Source: Methylocella silvestris BL2
Lineage (GTDB): Bacteria; Pseudomonadota; Alphaproteobacteria; Rhizobiales; Beijerinckiaceae
DNA length: 64,000 bases
Assembly (NCBI RefSeq): GCF_000021745.1
Contig: NC_011666.1
Span: 3,933,001 to 3,997,000 of the forward strand
Direction: 5' to 3'
The notes under the pieces are model-generated. The model saw only the letters and a list, made by a program, of their open reading frames with translations, was not told the origin of the DNA and searched no databases. Both the position numbers and the translations under genes were made by a program. Of this stretch, positions 55,958-64,000 are shown one piece after another (positions within the stretch are counted from its first letter, which is position 1; every line of letters starts with the position of its first letter).

Positions 55958-56278
55958 CTAGGCCGACAAAGCGTCGGCGCTTACGTGCGTCTGGCAATTT
56001 TTCGGACAGACCTTGGAGCAGGCGTTGCAGCCAATGCAGGAATCCGGGTGCTCCACCGCCATGATCTTGCGGTTGAGATCGCCGTCGAAATCATCGTCGT
56101 CGTCCTGCGTCACGGCGCCAAGAATCTCGCCCTCGTCATTGACGCCATAGAGGGTCATGACGTTTTGCGGACACACCTTGAAGCAGCGGCCGCAGCCGAT
56201 GCAGGTGACGGGATCGATTTCGGTGAGATATAGCGGCGTCCATGCGGCGCCGCCGCGGGTTTTGAACTCGGACATCAC
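55958..56278 (-). CDS. 2x[4Fe-4S] ferredoxin, nif-specific (FdxB-type)
   Basis: A 106-residue bacterial ferredoxin with two CxxCxxCxxxCP motifs: CIGCGRCFKVCP near residues 25-36 and CIGCNACSKVCP near 78-89. The long acidic linker between them (DDDDDFDGDLN) is typical of the nif-linked ferredoxin III group. It overlaps the DUF683-type gene by four bases and probably supplies electrons for cofactor assembly or nitrogenase. Confidence 0.9.
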   Translation of the reverse strand: MMSEFKTRGGAAWTPLYLTEIDPVTCIGCGRCFKVCPQNVMTLYGVNDEGEILGAVTQDDDDDFDGDLNRKIMAVEHPDSCIGCNACSKVCPKNCQTHVSADALSA

Positions 56279-56475
56279 GCGTCCTCCAGAGCCTTGAGCC
56301 GCGCGCGGGCGTCTTCGAGAGCCTTGTAAGCGTCATAAGTCTGCTGGGCGACGTCGTTGATGGTCGTCCAGTTGATCGGCAGATCTTCCGATAGATCGTG
56401 AAGCGCCATTTTCATATTGACCGCCTTGGACGAGAGCTTCCTGATCTCGGCCTTGACTTCGTCGATGGAGCTCAA
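56275..56475 (-). CDS. Small NifX-cluster protein (DUF683/CCE_0567 type)
   Basis: A 66-residue, largely helical protein (MSSIDEVKAEIRKLSSKAVN, then DLPINWTTINDVAQQTYDAY). The family is found next to nifX and ferredoxin genes in diazotrophs, and members form small helical hairpins; the role is unclear. It overlaps the ferredoxin gene by ATGA. Confidence 0.85.
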   Translation of the reverse strand: MSSIDEVKAEIRKLSSKAVNMKMALHDLSEDLPINWTTINDVAQQTYDAYKALEDARARLKALEDA

Positions 56476-56502
56476 ATCGTCCTCCTAAGGGTTGAGCGCG
56501 GG

Positions 56503-56524
56503 CTCCGGGGCGCTCGCCCCGGAG
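56503..56524 (-). other. Intercistronic hairpin before the DUF683-type gene
   Basis: A perfect 10-base inverted repeat (CTCCGGGGCG / CGCCCCGGAG) separated by two bases, in the 71-base gap between the NifX-associated gene and the DUF683-type gene. No T-run follows, so it is more likely an RNA stability or processing element than a terminator. Confidence 0.6.
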
Positions 56525-56546
56525 GCGCTGTTGCGAAAAGTCCGGT

Positions 56547-57014
56547 TCAGTATTTTGCGACTTCCGGAAATTTTTCGATCATCTCGACGCCCTGCTGCAC
56601 ATATTTCGTGCCTTCCTCGGCAAGCTTTTCAAGTGTGAGGAAGCCGAAGCGATGCACGTCGCGCAGCTGCTTGTTGACGACGATGAGCCGCCCGGCCATG
56701 AGCACCTGACGGCCGAAGCCTTCATGGCTCATCTTCATCATCGGCGAGACCATGCAGCCGGTGGCGCGCTCGATGGCGAGGCCGACGGCGTTGAAGAAAA
56801 GCTCCACCCGCCACAGAATTTCCGGGTCGGGATCGCCGATGATCGGGAGCTGCTTGCGCGCTTCCTTGTCGACGATATAGGGCGCGATGAGATCAAGATC
56901 GCTCTTGTTGTCCCAGCTTCCATGCGTGTCCTGCGCGCGCCACTGTTTGATCAACTCCTTGACGAACGGGGAGTCGACTGCGGGGACTTCCGCGACGTCT
57001 ACGGTCTCAACCAT
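56547..57014 (-). CDS. NifX-associated nitrogen fixation protein (DUF269)
   Basis: A 155-residue DUF269 protein, always linked to nifX. Characteristic blocks are [20 protein letters not shown] near residue 17, and [20 protein letters not shown] near 105. Homologues have been related to NafY, which binds apo-dinitrogenase or cofactor. It follows nifX by one base. Confidence 0.9.
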   Translation of the reverse strand: MVETVDVAEVPAVDSPFVKELIKQWRAQDTHGSWDNKSDLDLIAPYIVDKEARKQLPIIGDPDPEILWRVELFFNAVGLAIERATGCMVSPMMKMSHEGFGRQVLMAGRLIVVNKQLRDVHRFGFLTLEKLAEEGTKYVQQGVEMIEKFPEVAKY

Positions 57015-57015
57015 C

Positions 57016-57417
57016 TTACACCTCTTCCTCGAACTCGATTTTCCGTTCCTGGCCCTTCATCATGACCTTGCGCAGCCATGGCGGGGGCACGCCGTTCAGC
57101 ACGGCCTTAAGCTTGTCGAGGAGATCGTCGATTTCCTCCGGCTGATTGACCTTCATCGGATGGATGTTCGCCGCGACCACACGGGCCGCGCCCGAGCCGC
57201 CGATGGCGGCGACATAGAGGATCGCGCAATCCTTGATCGCATCCAGCTTCGGCCCGAGCTTGTCCTCATTGCCGTCTTCCTGCAGATCGCCCTGGAATTC
57301 GAAGGTCTCGACTAGGGAGGCGCTTTCGGGCGTCAGCTCATAGACCATGATGTTCTTGGCCCAGCCGAAGTGAGCGTCGACCCGCTTCAGATCCTGGGTT
57401 GCAAATGCAACTTTCAT
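57016..57417 (-). CDS. nifX: FeMo-cofactor carrier NifX
   Basis: A 133-residue NifX, which binds NifB cofactor and passes it to Nif[22 protein letters not shown] is the standard N terminus, with the cofactor-ligand histidine region in [24 protein letters not shown] follows. It overlaps the nifN stop by four bases. Confidence 0.93.
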   Translation of the reverse strand: MKVAFATQDLKRVDAHFGWAKNIMVYELTPESASLVETFEFQGDLQEDGNEDKLGPKLDAIKDCAILYVAAIGGSGAARVVAANIHPMKVNQPEEIDDLLDKLKAVLNGVPPPWLRKVMMKGQERKIEFEEEV

Positions 57418-58808
57418 AACGCCTCCATTCTTGCAGGTTCGCTTAACGTCTCTGGCCTCGTTTGCGCGGCCGCGCCGTGATCCGTCCGCCAGCTGTCGGG
57501 ATCCGGTTCATGCGCATTCGCGATGAAAAGATTGCCGATTTCGAAAATCAGATTGCGCGACGCGCGATAGCCGATCGACGTCTCGTGGCCGGCTCCAAGC
57601 CGGTCGAACATCGGCACGCCGGCGCGGAAGAAGGGAATGTGAAGCCGCTCGGCCGCCTGCCGTCCGTGCGAATGGGTGATCAGCAAGTCGCAGTCTTTGG
57701 CGCGCTCCTCGAGGTCCTCGAGGTCGCCGATCAGCACGGTCTCGACCGGCAGCTTTGCCAGCAGCGGCGATTCCGTCGTCGTCACCGCCGTCGCGATCAC
57801 GGCGCCAAGATCGGTCAGCCAGCCGGCCATGTTCCACAACAAGTCAGGCTCGGCGCCGATCGCAACGCGCTTGCCGCCGAAGAAGAAATGTCCGTCGAGC
57901 ATCGCGTCGACGAGCTGGCCGCGCTGCTTGCGATATTTCGCCGGAACCTCCCGCCCGCTCGTTTTGGCGAGAAAGGAGATGAGATCATCGTTGGGCGCAA
58001 GGCCGGTCAAACGGTCGAACAGAACGAAGGGCGTTCCCGTCTTGGCTTCGAGCGTCTCTGCGGCGAGCCGCATCTGCTCGCCGATGACGAGCGTGATGGC
58101 GGCCTCGCCGAGCGTCGCGATTTCGGAAAGCGACGTGCCGCCGAGCGTCGTCGGCGTGAAATCGTCCGGGATATGTCCGTCGAGCGAGCCCGAAAGATCG
58201 GGCAAAAAGACCGGCGTCAGGCCGAAGTCCTCGACGATGCCGCGCAGCTCGTCGATATCGCCCGGGGTGAGATGGCAGCCAACGAGGATGTTAAGGCGGC
58301 TCAGGTCGCGCGGCGCGCTCTTGGCCCGCTCCGGCGTCAGATCCTGGATAAGCTTGGCGACGGTCTTGCCCCAGCCGTCCTGAAAGGCGTCCTTGAAATC
58401 AGGGGTCGAAACATAGACCATTTCGACGCCATCGAGCTCAGGATGTTTGTCGCGGATCAGCCGGATGAAGCCTTCGACATCGTCGCCCTTGGTTTCGGTG
58501 ACGCCGGTCGAGCAGATGCCGATGATCGCGGGCTTGGCGCGCTTGACGATATTCAGCACCGCCTGTTCGACATTGTCGAGACCGCCAAGGACGGTCGCGA
58601 CCTCGCTCATCGCCGTCGTCTGCAGCGGAATGGCTTCGCGAAAGTGACGCACCAACAGGACGAGGCCAAAAGAGGTGCAGCCCTGCGAGCCGTGCAGCAT
58701 CGGCATGCAGTTCTGGACGCCCATCATCGCCATGGCGCCGCCCATCGGCTGGCTCATCTTGAGCGGATTGACCGTGCAGGCCTTTTTGGGTTTCTGGACT
58801 GTCGCCAT
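57414..58808 (-). CDS. nifN: FeMo-cofactor scaffold subunit NifN
   Basis: A 464-residue subunit of the NifEN scaffold. The nitrogenase-like N terminus KKACTVNPLKMSQPMGGAMA and HGSQGCTSFGLVLLVRHFRE carry cluster cysteines, and GICSTGVTETKGDDVEGFIR matches the cognate NifK region. ATG 58808 gives the usual length; the frame open to 58925 runs into nifE. It lies 11 bases after nifE. Confidence 0.95.
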   Translation of the reverse strand: MATVQKPKKACTVNPLKMSQPMGGAMAMMGVQNCMPMLHGSQGCTSFGLVLLVRHFREAIPLQTTAMSEVATVLGGLDNVEQAVLNIVKRAKPAIIGICSTGVTETKGDDVEGFIRLIRDKHPELDGVEMVYVSTPDFKDAFQDGWGKTVAKLIQDLTPERAKSAPRDLSRLNILVGCHLTPGDIDELRGIVEDFGLTPVFLPDLSGSLDGHIPDDFTPTTLGGTSLSEIATLGEAAITLVIGEQMRLAAETLEAKTGTPFVLFDRLTGLAPNDDLISFLAKTSGREVPAKYRKQRGQLVDAMLDGHFFFGGKRVAIGAEPDLLWNMAGWLTDLGAVIATAVTTTESPLLAKLPVETVLIGDLEDLEERAKDCDLLITHSHGRQAAERLHIPFFRAGVPMFDRLGAGHETSIGYRASRNLIFEIGNLFIANAHEPDPDSWRTDHGAAAQTRPETLSEPARMEAL

Positions 58809-58819
58809 GGCTCTCGCCC

Positions 58820-60268
58820 CTATTCCGCCGCGAGCGCTGTTGGCGCCGCAAGTTCCGGCTCGGGCTCCGAAAACATTTCCGAAGGCTTCGTCTCCCAGGG
58901 GGCGGCGCGGCGCGCCTGTTCCCACACGGGATTGTAGAGCGCCTTGTCGATCTCCTTGACGAGCTCGGCCATGCCGACATAGCCCATATAGGCGTGGTGG
59001 CGCTCCTGGTTGATGTCGAGCCAGGGCATTTTCGCCTTCAGCGAGATGAACTGCGAACGGCCGCCGGAAAGCATGATGTCGGCTTTCGCGTCCTTCAGCA
59101 TCTTGTACATTTCGCGCGGCGTCATATCGTCGATCATATGGGCGTCCTGGCCCATCAACTCCTTGATCTTTTCCTTGTCCTCTTTGGTCGACTTCTTGAC
59201 GCTGGTGCCGACGATTTCACATCCGGCTTCCTGCAGCGCGGCGACGACCGACCAGGATTTGACGCCGCCCGTGATGAGCAGCACGCGCTTGCCGGCGAGC
59301 CGCGCCCGATAGGGCTCGATGCTCTTCCAGGCGAGCGCTTCCTCGCGGGCGATCACCGCCTCGGTGCGCTCCATCAGCTCGGCCGGGGCGCCTTTTTCGA
59401 TCAGCAGACGGGCGATCTCGCGCAGCGAGTCGCTGGTGTCCTCGATGCCGTAGAAAGAGCCCTCGAAGAAGGGAATGTCGTAGCGCTCCTCCATCTTGCG
59501 GGCGACGTTGATCATCGCCTTGGAGCAGACCATCATCGAGGCTTTGGCGCGATGCGACCAGGCGACTTCCTTATATTTGGCGTCGCCCGAGATGCAGGAC
59601 AAAATGCGAATGCCGAGTTCGTCGAACAGCGGCTTCACCTGCCACAATTCGCCGGAGAGATTATATTCGCCAATGATGTTGATGTCGTAGGGCGTCGTGT
59701 ACTCGGGCTCCATCGTGCCGATCACATGATCGAGGATGGCCTCGCCGGCGAGCTTGTTGCCGAGATTTTTCGGGCCGACGAAACCTGGCGAAATGACGGG
59801 GATGACGGGCTTGTTGAATTTGGCGGCGGCGGCCTTGCAAACGGCGCCGATATCATCGCCGATCATCGCGGGCACGCAGGTCTGATAGACGAACACGGCC
59901 GGCGGATCATATTTGTCGATAATTTCCTTGATCGCTTTGAACAGCCGCTTCTCGCCGCCGAAGATGACGTCCGTCTCGTTGATGTCGGTCGTAAAGCCGG
60001 TTCGGTAAAGCTGAGATCCAGAGGATTTGGCGCCTCGGTTGTCCCATGAATTGCCCTCGCAGGCGATCGGGCCGTGAACGAGGTGGGCGACGTCGGTGAT
60101 CGGCTGCAGCGCGATTTTGGCGCCGTCGAAGGCGCAGCCGCCGGCAGCGGCCCCCGGCTGCAATTGCTTGGTGCAGCCCTTCTTGCGTTCCTTGTCGGAT
60201 TTGCCCTGATTCTTGTCGCAGCCTGGCTCGTTGAAAACGTCCTGGATCTTGTTCGCTAAACTGGTCAT
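58820..60268 (-). CDS. nifE: FeMo-cofactor scaffold subunit NifE
   Basis: A 482-residue scaffold subunit homologous to NifD. GGCAFDGAKIALQPITDVAH, HGPIACEGNSWDNRGAKSSG and VYQTCVPAMIGDDIGAVCKA hold the cluster cysteines. The N-terminal CxxxxxKxxxxRKKGCTKQ region (Cys18 and Cys32) is typical of NifE. ATG 60268 (MTSLANKIQDVFNEPG) is chosen; the longer frame has no family match. It follows nifK across a 167-base gap and forms a tight pair with nifN. Confidence 0.95.
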   Translation of the reverse strand: MTSLANKIQDVFNEPGCDKNQGKSDKERKKGCTKQLQPGAAAGGCAFDGAKIALQPITDVAHLVHGPIACEGNSWDNRGAKSSGSQLYRTGFTTDINETDVIFGGEKRLFKAIKEIIDKYDPPAVFVYQTCVPAMIGDDIGAVCKAAAAKFNKPVIPVISPGFVGPKNLGNKLAGEAILDHVIGTMEPEYTTPYDINIIGEYNLSGELWQVKPLFDELGIRILSCISGDAKYKEVAWSHRAKASMMVCSKAMINVARKMEERYDIPFFEGSFYGIEDTSDSLREIARLLIEKGAPAELMERTEAVIAREEALAWKSIEPYRARLAGKRVLLITGGVKSWSVVAALQEAGCEIVGTSVKKSTKEDKEKIKELMGQDAHMIDDMTPREMYKMLKDAKADIMLSGGRSQFISLKAKMPWLDINQERHHAYMGYVGMAELVKEIDKALYNPVWEQARRAAPWETKPSEMFSEPEPELAAPTALAAE

Positions 60269-60435
60269 GCCTACCTCTTCGACTACGAGCCATGGCGCTA
60301 AGTGGGTGGCCCCCGGGTTGCGCCAGTCGATCAGACAAGTTGCATGCGTATTATATTGGCGGCGGTTCGCCGCGACCACGGTCAAGGCGTGGCGCGGCGG
60401 AGCCGGACGCGGCGCCCCGGAAGGCGCCGACGCTG
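60269..60435 (-). other. nifK-nifE intergenic region
   Basis: A 167-base gap with a GC-rich inverted repeat (CGGCGCC / GGCGCCG near 60411-60430) directly after nifK. I found no -24/-12 promoter here, so nifE probably depends on read-through from nifHDK. Confidence 0.5.
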
Positions 60436-61995
60436 TTAGCGGATGATGTCGAAGCTGTAGTCGGACTTCGCCACGACATTGGTGTTGCGGTCGATTTCGT
60501 CGAAGATCTTGTCGAGGATCCAGACGAGGACGTTCATCGCGCCCTGATAGCCCCACACCGGATAGCGGTGATAGTGGTGACGATCGAAGATGGGGAAGCC
60601 GATGCGGATCAGCGGGGTGCCGGTATCGCGATCGAGATATTTGCCGTAGGTGTTGCCGATCAGGAAGTCGACCGGCTCCGTGAACAGCAGCGAACGCATG
60701 TGCCACAGATCCTTGCCGCCATAAGCGTGGCAGCCCTTGCCGAACGGCGAGGCGTCGAGGATGCCCTGCATTTTCGCTTCCCAGGCCTTGCCGCCATTGG
60801 TCGACAGAACATGGGTCGGCTCGGCGCCGAGCTCGAGCAGGAAGGAGGCGAGGCCGATGCAGAGATCGGGATCGCCATAGATGGCGAATTTCTTGCCGTG
60901 GATATGCGCGCTCGAATCAGCGATGGCGTCGACGAGGCGTCCGCGCTCGCGGGTCAGCTCCGCCGAGATTGGCTTGCCGGTGATACGGGAAAGCGCCATC
61001 AGAAACTCGTCGGTGCCTTTGACGCCGAGCGGATGGTTGAAGGACACAACCTCTTGGCCCGTCGTCTCGATGAACTTCAGGGTCTTTTCGGTGCAATATT
61101 CCTGCATCGAAATCGTCGCCTTGGCGTGGATCGCGTTGGCGGCGTCTTCGAGCGTGGTGCCGCCGTCATACATGCGGAATTCGCCATCGGTCGGCGTATC
61201 CCAGACGTCGCTGTTGTCGCCCATAATCGTGTACTCGATATTCATCGAGTTGAAGATTCGCTTGATCTCCCGCAGATTGCCGACCGTGTAGCCGTCAAAC
61301 CCGCCGAAGAAATTGATCTTCTCATTCGGAACGCGCTCAAGCTTCGGCGCGGTGCCGGCCTTGCCGTCCCAGAAATGCTCCACGACGCCTTTCATCACAT
61401 TGTCGTAGCCGGTGATGTGGCTGCCGACGAAAGCCGGGGTGTGGGCGAAGGGAACGTCATATTCCGCCGGGACCGAGCCTTTTTCCTTGGCCGTCTTGAT
61501 GAAGGCGTTGAGATCGTCGCCGATGACTTCCGCCATGCAGGTCGTCGACACCGCGATCATCTTCGGCTTGTACATATTGTAGGTATTGGCGAGGCCGTCG
61601 ATCATGTTGTTGAGGCCGCCGAACACCGCCGCGTCTTCCGTCATCGAGGAGGAGACGCAAGAGGTCGGCTCCTTGAAATGGCGAGAAAAATGGCTGCGAT
61701 AATAAGCGACGCAGCCTTGCGAGCCATGGACGAAGGGGATCGTCTCCTGAAAGCCGACGGCGGCGAACACGGCGCCGAGCGGCTGGCAGGCTTTCGCCGG
61801 ATTGACGGTCAGCGCTTCGCGAGCGAAATTCTTCTCGCGATATTCTTCCGTCTTGGTCCATTCGCGAACGCGTTCGAGCTCTTCGTCAGCGACGGGATTT
61901 TCGAAGTTCTTTTTCTTGTTTTCGAACATTTCCTTATATTCCGGCTGCCGGAACAGGTTGAAATGGTCGAGAACGTTGTCAGGATTCTGTGGCAT
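60436..61995 (-). CDS. nifK: Nitrogenase MoFe protein beta chain NifK
   Basis: The 519-residue beta subunit of dinitrogenase. P-cluster cysteines are visible in [25 protein letters not shown] and [32 protein letters not shown] is the conserved region around the P-cluster serine. The N-terminal 50 residues ([20 protein letters not shown]) match the long-form NifK extension. It forms an alpha2-beta2 tetramer with NifD. Confidence 0.97.
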   Translation of the reverse strand: MPQNPDNVLDHFNLFRQPEYKEMFENKKKNFENPVADEELERVREWTKTEEYREKNFAREALTVNPAKACQPLGAVFAAVGFQETIPFVHGSQGCVAYYRSHFSRHFKEPTSCVSSSMTEDAAVFGGLNNMIDGLANTYNMYKPKMIAVSTTCMAEVIGDDLNAFIKTAKEKGSVPAEYDVPFAHTPAFVGSHITGYDNVMKGVVEHFWDGKAGTAPKLERVPNEKINFFGGFDGYTVGNLREIKRIFNSMNIEYTIMGDNSDVWDTPTDGEFRMYDGGTTLEDAANAIHAKATISMQEYCTEKTLKFIETTGQEVVSFNHPLGVKGTDEFLMALSRITGKPISAELTRERGRLVDAIADSSAHIHGKKFAIYGDPDLCIGLASFLLELGAEPTHVLSTNGGKAWEAKMQGILDASPFGKGCHAYGGKDLWHMRSLLFTEPVDFLIGNTYGKYLDRDTGTPLIRIGFPIFDRHHYHRYPVWGYQGAMNVLVWILDKIFDEIDRNTNVVAKSDYSFDIIR

Positions 61996-62027
61996 AGTTA
62001 AACCCTTTTGGTTCCGAAGCCGGGGGG

Positions 62028-62051
62028 CGCGCTCTCCCGGAGGAGAGCGCG
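62028..62051 (-). other. nifD-nifK intercistronic hairpin
   Basis: A perfect 10-base stem (CGCGCTCTCC / GGAGAGCGCG) with a four-base loop in the 72-base gap between nifD and nifK. No T-run follows. It is suited to protect upstream nifHD mRNA from 3' decay. Confidence 0.7.
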
Positions 62052-62067
62052 TTATTTAAGAAGCCGA

Positions 62068-63534
62068 TCAGGCCGCCCAGGGGGTCTTGGCCAGCTTCCA
62101 GACCGGCGAGTTGATCGCCATGTCCATGTCGCGCGCGAAGATCGCGAAGCCATCGTAGCCGTGATAGGGGCCCGAGTAGTCCCACGAGTGCATCTGGCGG
62201 AAAGGCACGCCCATTTTCTGGAAGACGTATTTTTCCTTGATGCCGGAGCCGACGAGATCGGGCTGGATCTTTTCGACGAATTTCTCGAACTCGTAGCCGG
62301 TCACGTCGTCATAGATCAGCGTGCCGTCCTTCACATAGTGGGTGGTGCGCTGATAGTCGTCGTTGTGGCCGAACTCGTAGCCCGTCCCGACGATCTCCAT
62401 GCCGAGATCCTCGTAAGCGCCGATCACGTGGCGCGGACGCAGGCCGCCGACGAACAGCATAACGGTCTTGCCTTCGAGGCGCGGCCGGTATTTGGCGATG
62501 ACGGCGTCGGTCAGCGCGCGATATTTGGCGATGACGCGCTCGGCGCCGTCCTTGATCTTGTCGTCGAAATGGCTGGCGATCTTGCGCAGCGATTCTTCGA
62601 TCTTGGTCGGCCCGAAGAAATTATACTCGACCCACGGTATACCGTATTTCTCTTCCATGTGGCGCGAGATGTAGTTCATCGAACGGTAGCAGTGCAGCAC
62701 ATTCAGCTTCGCCTTCGGCGTCGCCTCGAGCTCGGCGATGGTGCCGTCGCCGGACCATTGCGCAATCACGCGAAGACCCATTTCCTCGAGCAGGATGCGG
62801 GAAGACCAGGCGTCGCCGCCGATGTTGTAGTCGCCGATGATCGCGACGTCATAGTCGGTCTGCTCGAAGCGGGCGGGCTTGCCCTCCTGCTTGTCGAACA
62901 CCCAGTCGCGGACGGCGTCGTTGGCGATGTGGTGGCCGAGCGACTGCGACACGCCGCGGAAGCCTTCGCAGCGGACGGGAACGATCGTCTTGCCTTCATA
63001 TTCCTTCGACTTGGCCTTGGAGACCGCCTCGATGTCGTCGCCGATGAGGCCGATCGGGCACTCGGACTGAACGGTGATGCCCTTGTTCAGGGGGAACAGG
63101 ACCTGAATTTCGTCCATGATTTTGGCGAGCTTCTTGTCGCCGCCGAACACAATGTCCTTCTCCTGGAAATCGGAGGTGAACTGCATCGTGCCGAAGGTGT
63201 CGACGCCCGTGGTGCCGATGTAATAGTTGCGCCGCGAGGCCCAGGAATACTGACCGCAGCCGACGGGGCCATGGCTGATGTGGATCATGTCCTTGATCGG
63301 ACCCCACACGACGCCCTTCGAGCCGGCATAAGCGCAGCCGCGGATCGTCATGACGCCGGGGATCGATTTGATGTTCGACTTAACGCCGCAGTCAGGCTTG
63401 CCTTCCTCGAACGTGCCGAGATGCTTGGCGCGTCGCTTGGCTGTTTTCTCCGGATAGACTTCGAGGACCTCCTTGATGAGGGCCTTGTTCCGGGCTTTGA
63501 TGTCTTCGATGGATTCAGCAGGCGCCAGGCTCAT
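62068..63534 (-). CDS. nifD: Nitrogenase MoFe protein alpha chain NifD
   Basis: The 488-residue alpha subunit carrying the FeMo cofactor. P-cluster cysteines are in [27 protein letters not shown] and [12 protein letters not shown]. The cofactor ligands are the cysteine in [14 protein letters not shown] and the histidine in [29 protein letters not shown] and the [19 protein letters not shown] loop are canonical. ATG 63534 ([13 protein letters not shown]) follows an AAAGGTG ribosome site. Confidence 0.97.
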   Translation of the reverse strand: MSLAPAESIEDIKARNKALIKEVLEVYPEKTAKRRAKHLGTFEEGKPDCGVKSNIKSIPGVMTIRGCAYAGSKGVVWGPIKDMIHISHGPVGCGQYSWASRRNYYIGTTGVDTFGTMQFTSDFQEKDIVFGGDKKLAKIMDEIQVLFPLNKGITVQSECPIGLIGDDIEAVSKAKSKEYEGKTIVPVRCEGFRGVSQSLGHHIANDAVRDWVFDKQEGKPARFEQTDYDVAIIGDYNIGGDAWSSRILLEEMGLRVIAQWSGDGTIAELEATPKAKLNVLHCYRSMNYISRHMEEKYGIPWVEYNFFGPTKIEESLRKIASHFDDKIKDGAERVIAKYRALTDAVIAKYRPRLEGKTVMLFVGGLRPRHVIGAYEDLGMEIVGTGYEFGHNDDYQRTTHYVKDGTLIYDDVTGYEFEKFVEKIQPDLVGSGIKEKYVFQKMGVPFRQMHSWDYSGPYHGYDGFAIFARDMDMAINSPVWKLAKTPWAA

Positions 63535-63567
63535 GGTCGCACCTTTCAAAATCGGTTGATCGGAGGA

Positions 63568-63597
63568 GGACGCCAGCTCCTGACGGAGCCGGCGTCC
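63568..63597 (-). other. nifH-nifD intercistronic hairpin
   Basis: A 13-base stem with one mismatch (GGACGCC...GGCGTCC arms) and a four-base loop in the 74-base gap between nifH and nifD. No T-run follows. Such structures commonly raise nifH transcript levels relative to nifDK by blocking 3' decay. Confidence 0.7.
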
Positions 63598-63608
63598 GGC
63601 CGGTTTGA

Positions 63609-64000
<392 letters not shown>

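Noticed and set aside
60269-60435. Possible sigma-54 promoter before nifE
   Set aside because: TTGC-like and TGGC-like words occur, but none have the -24/-12 spacing in the minus-strand direction.
60292-62001. Plus-strand open frame of 569 codons opposite nifK
   Set aside because: It is the antisense shadow of nifK, a firmly identified gene, with no ribosome site or family match.

Overview
The window reads as chromosomal DNA of a facultative methanotroph of the Beijerinckiaceae, most probably Methylocella silvestris or a very close relative. The basis is high GC alphaproteobacterial coding DNA, a complete nif/fix cluster, and a trimethylamine-oxidation locus in the order tdm, tmm, gcvT-like, permease. 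That order and the cysteine positions in Tdm agree with what I recall of the M. silvestris BL2 proteins. No database search was possible, so the species name is inference.

Layout. (1) 1-9.4 kb is a decayed accessory island. It holds a frameshifted DarT toxin, a DarG antitoxin with an in-frame stop, a type I restriction subunit HsdR with a one-base frameshift, an IS21-family element with a broken istA, and scraps of an SDR gene, a serine recombinase and two opposed IS3-type fragments. (2) 9.5-26.5 kb holds general metabolism: an alpha/beta hydrolase, a cytochrome P460, a DUF2252 protein with a PQ-loop membrane protein, a three-subunit molybdenum hydroxylase, a PAS-PAS hybrid histidine kinase, a BrkB-like membrane protein, a four-gene cassette (acyl-CoA dehydrogenase, PIG-L deacetylase, methyltransferase, convergent glycosyltransferase) and a large catalase. 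(3) 26.7-33.8 kb holds a degenerate tyrosine recombinase, two exported serine hydrolases (one with an inserted repeat domain), a small exported protein and a porin-like outer-membrane protein.

(4) 33.9-43.7 kb is the methylated-amine locus. Tmm oxidises trimethylamine to TMAO, Tdm splits TMAO to dimethylamine and formaldehyde, a GcvT-like protein probably handles one-carbon units, and a permease imports substrate. On the other strand, a zinc-ribbon subunit, a ferredoxin reductase and a DUF3445 haem N-demethylase form a dimethylamine monooxygenase. Two nearly identical AT-rich inverted repeats lie upstream of the two minus-strand units. A metallopeptidase-like gene, an SDR and a LysR regulator follow, the last two sharing a strong intergenic palindrome.

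(5) 46.6-64 kb is the nitrogen-fixation cluster, all on the minus strand. In transcription order it reads nifH (cut by the window edge), nifD, nifK, nifE, nifN, nifX, a NifX-associated protein, a DUF683-type protein, a 2x[4Fe-4S] ferredoxin, nifQ, an IscA-like protein, nifU, nifS, nifV, cysE, nifW, fixA, fixB, fixC, fixX. It supplies the nitrogenase structural subunits, cofactor scaffolds, Fe-S assembly, molybdenum and homocitrate supply, and the FixABCX electron-transfer chain. A near-perfect sigma-54 promoter with a NifA-type upstream site lies in front of the IscA-like gene, so the cluster has at least two transcription units. nifA and nifB are not in the window.
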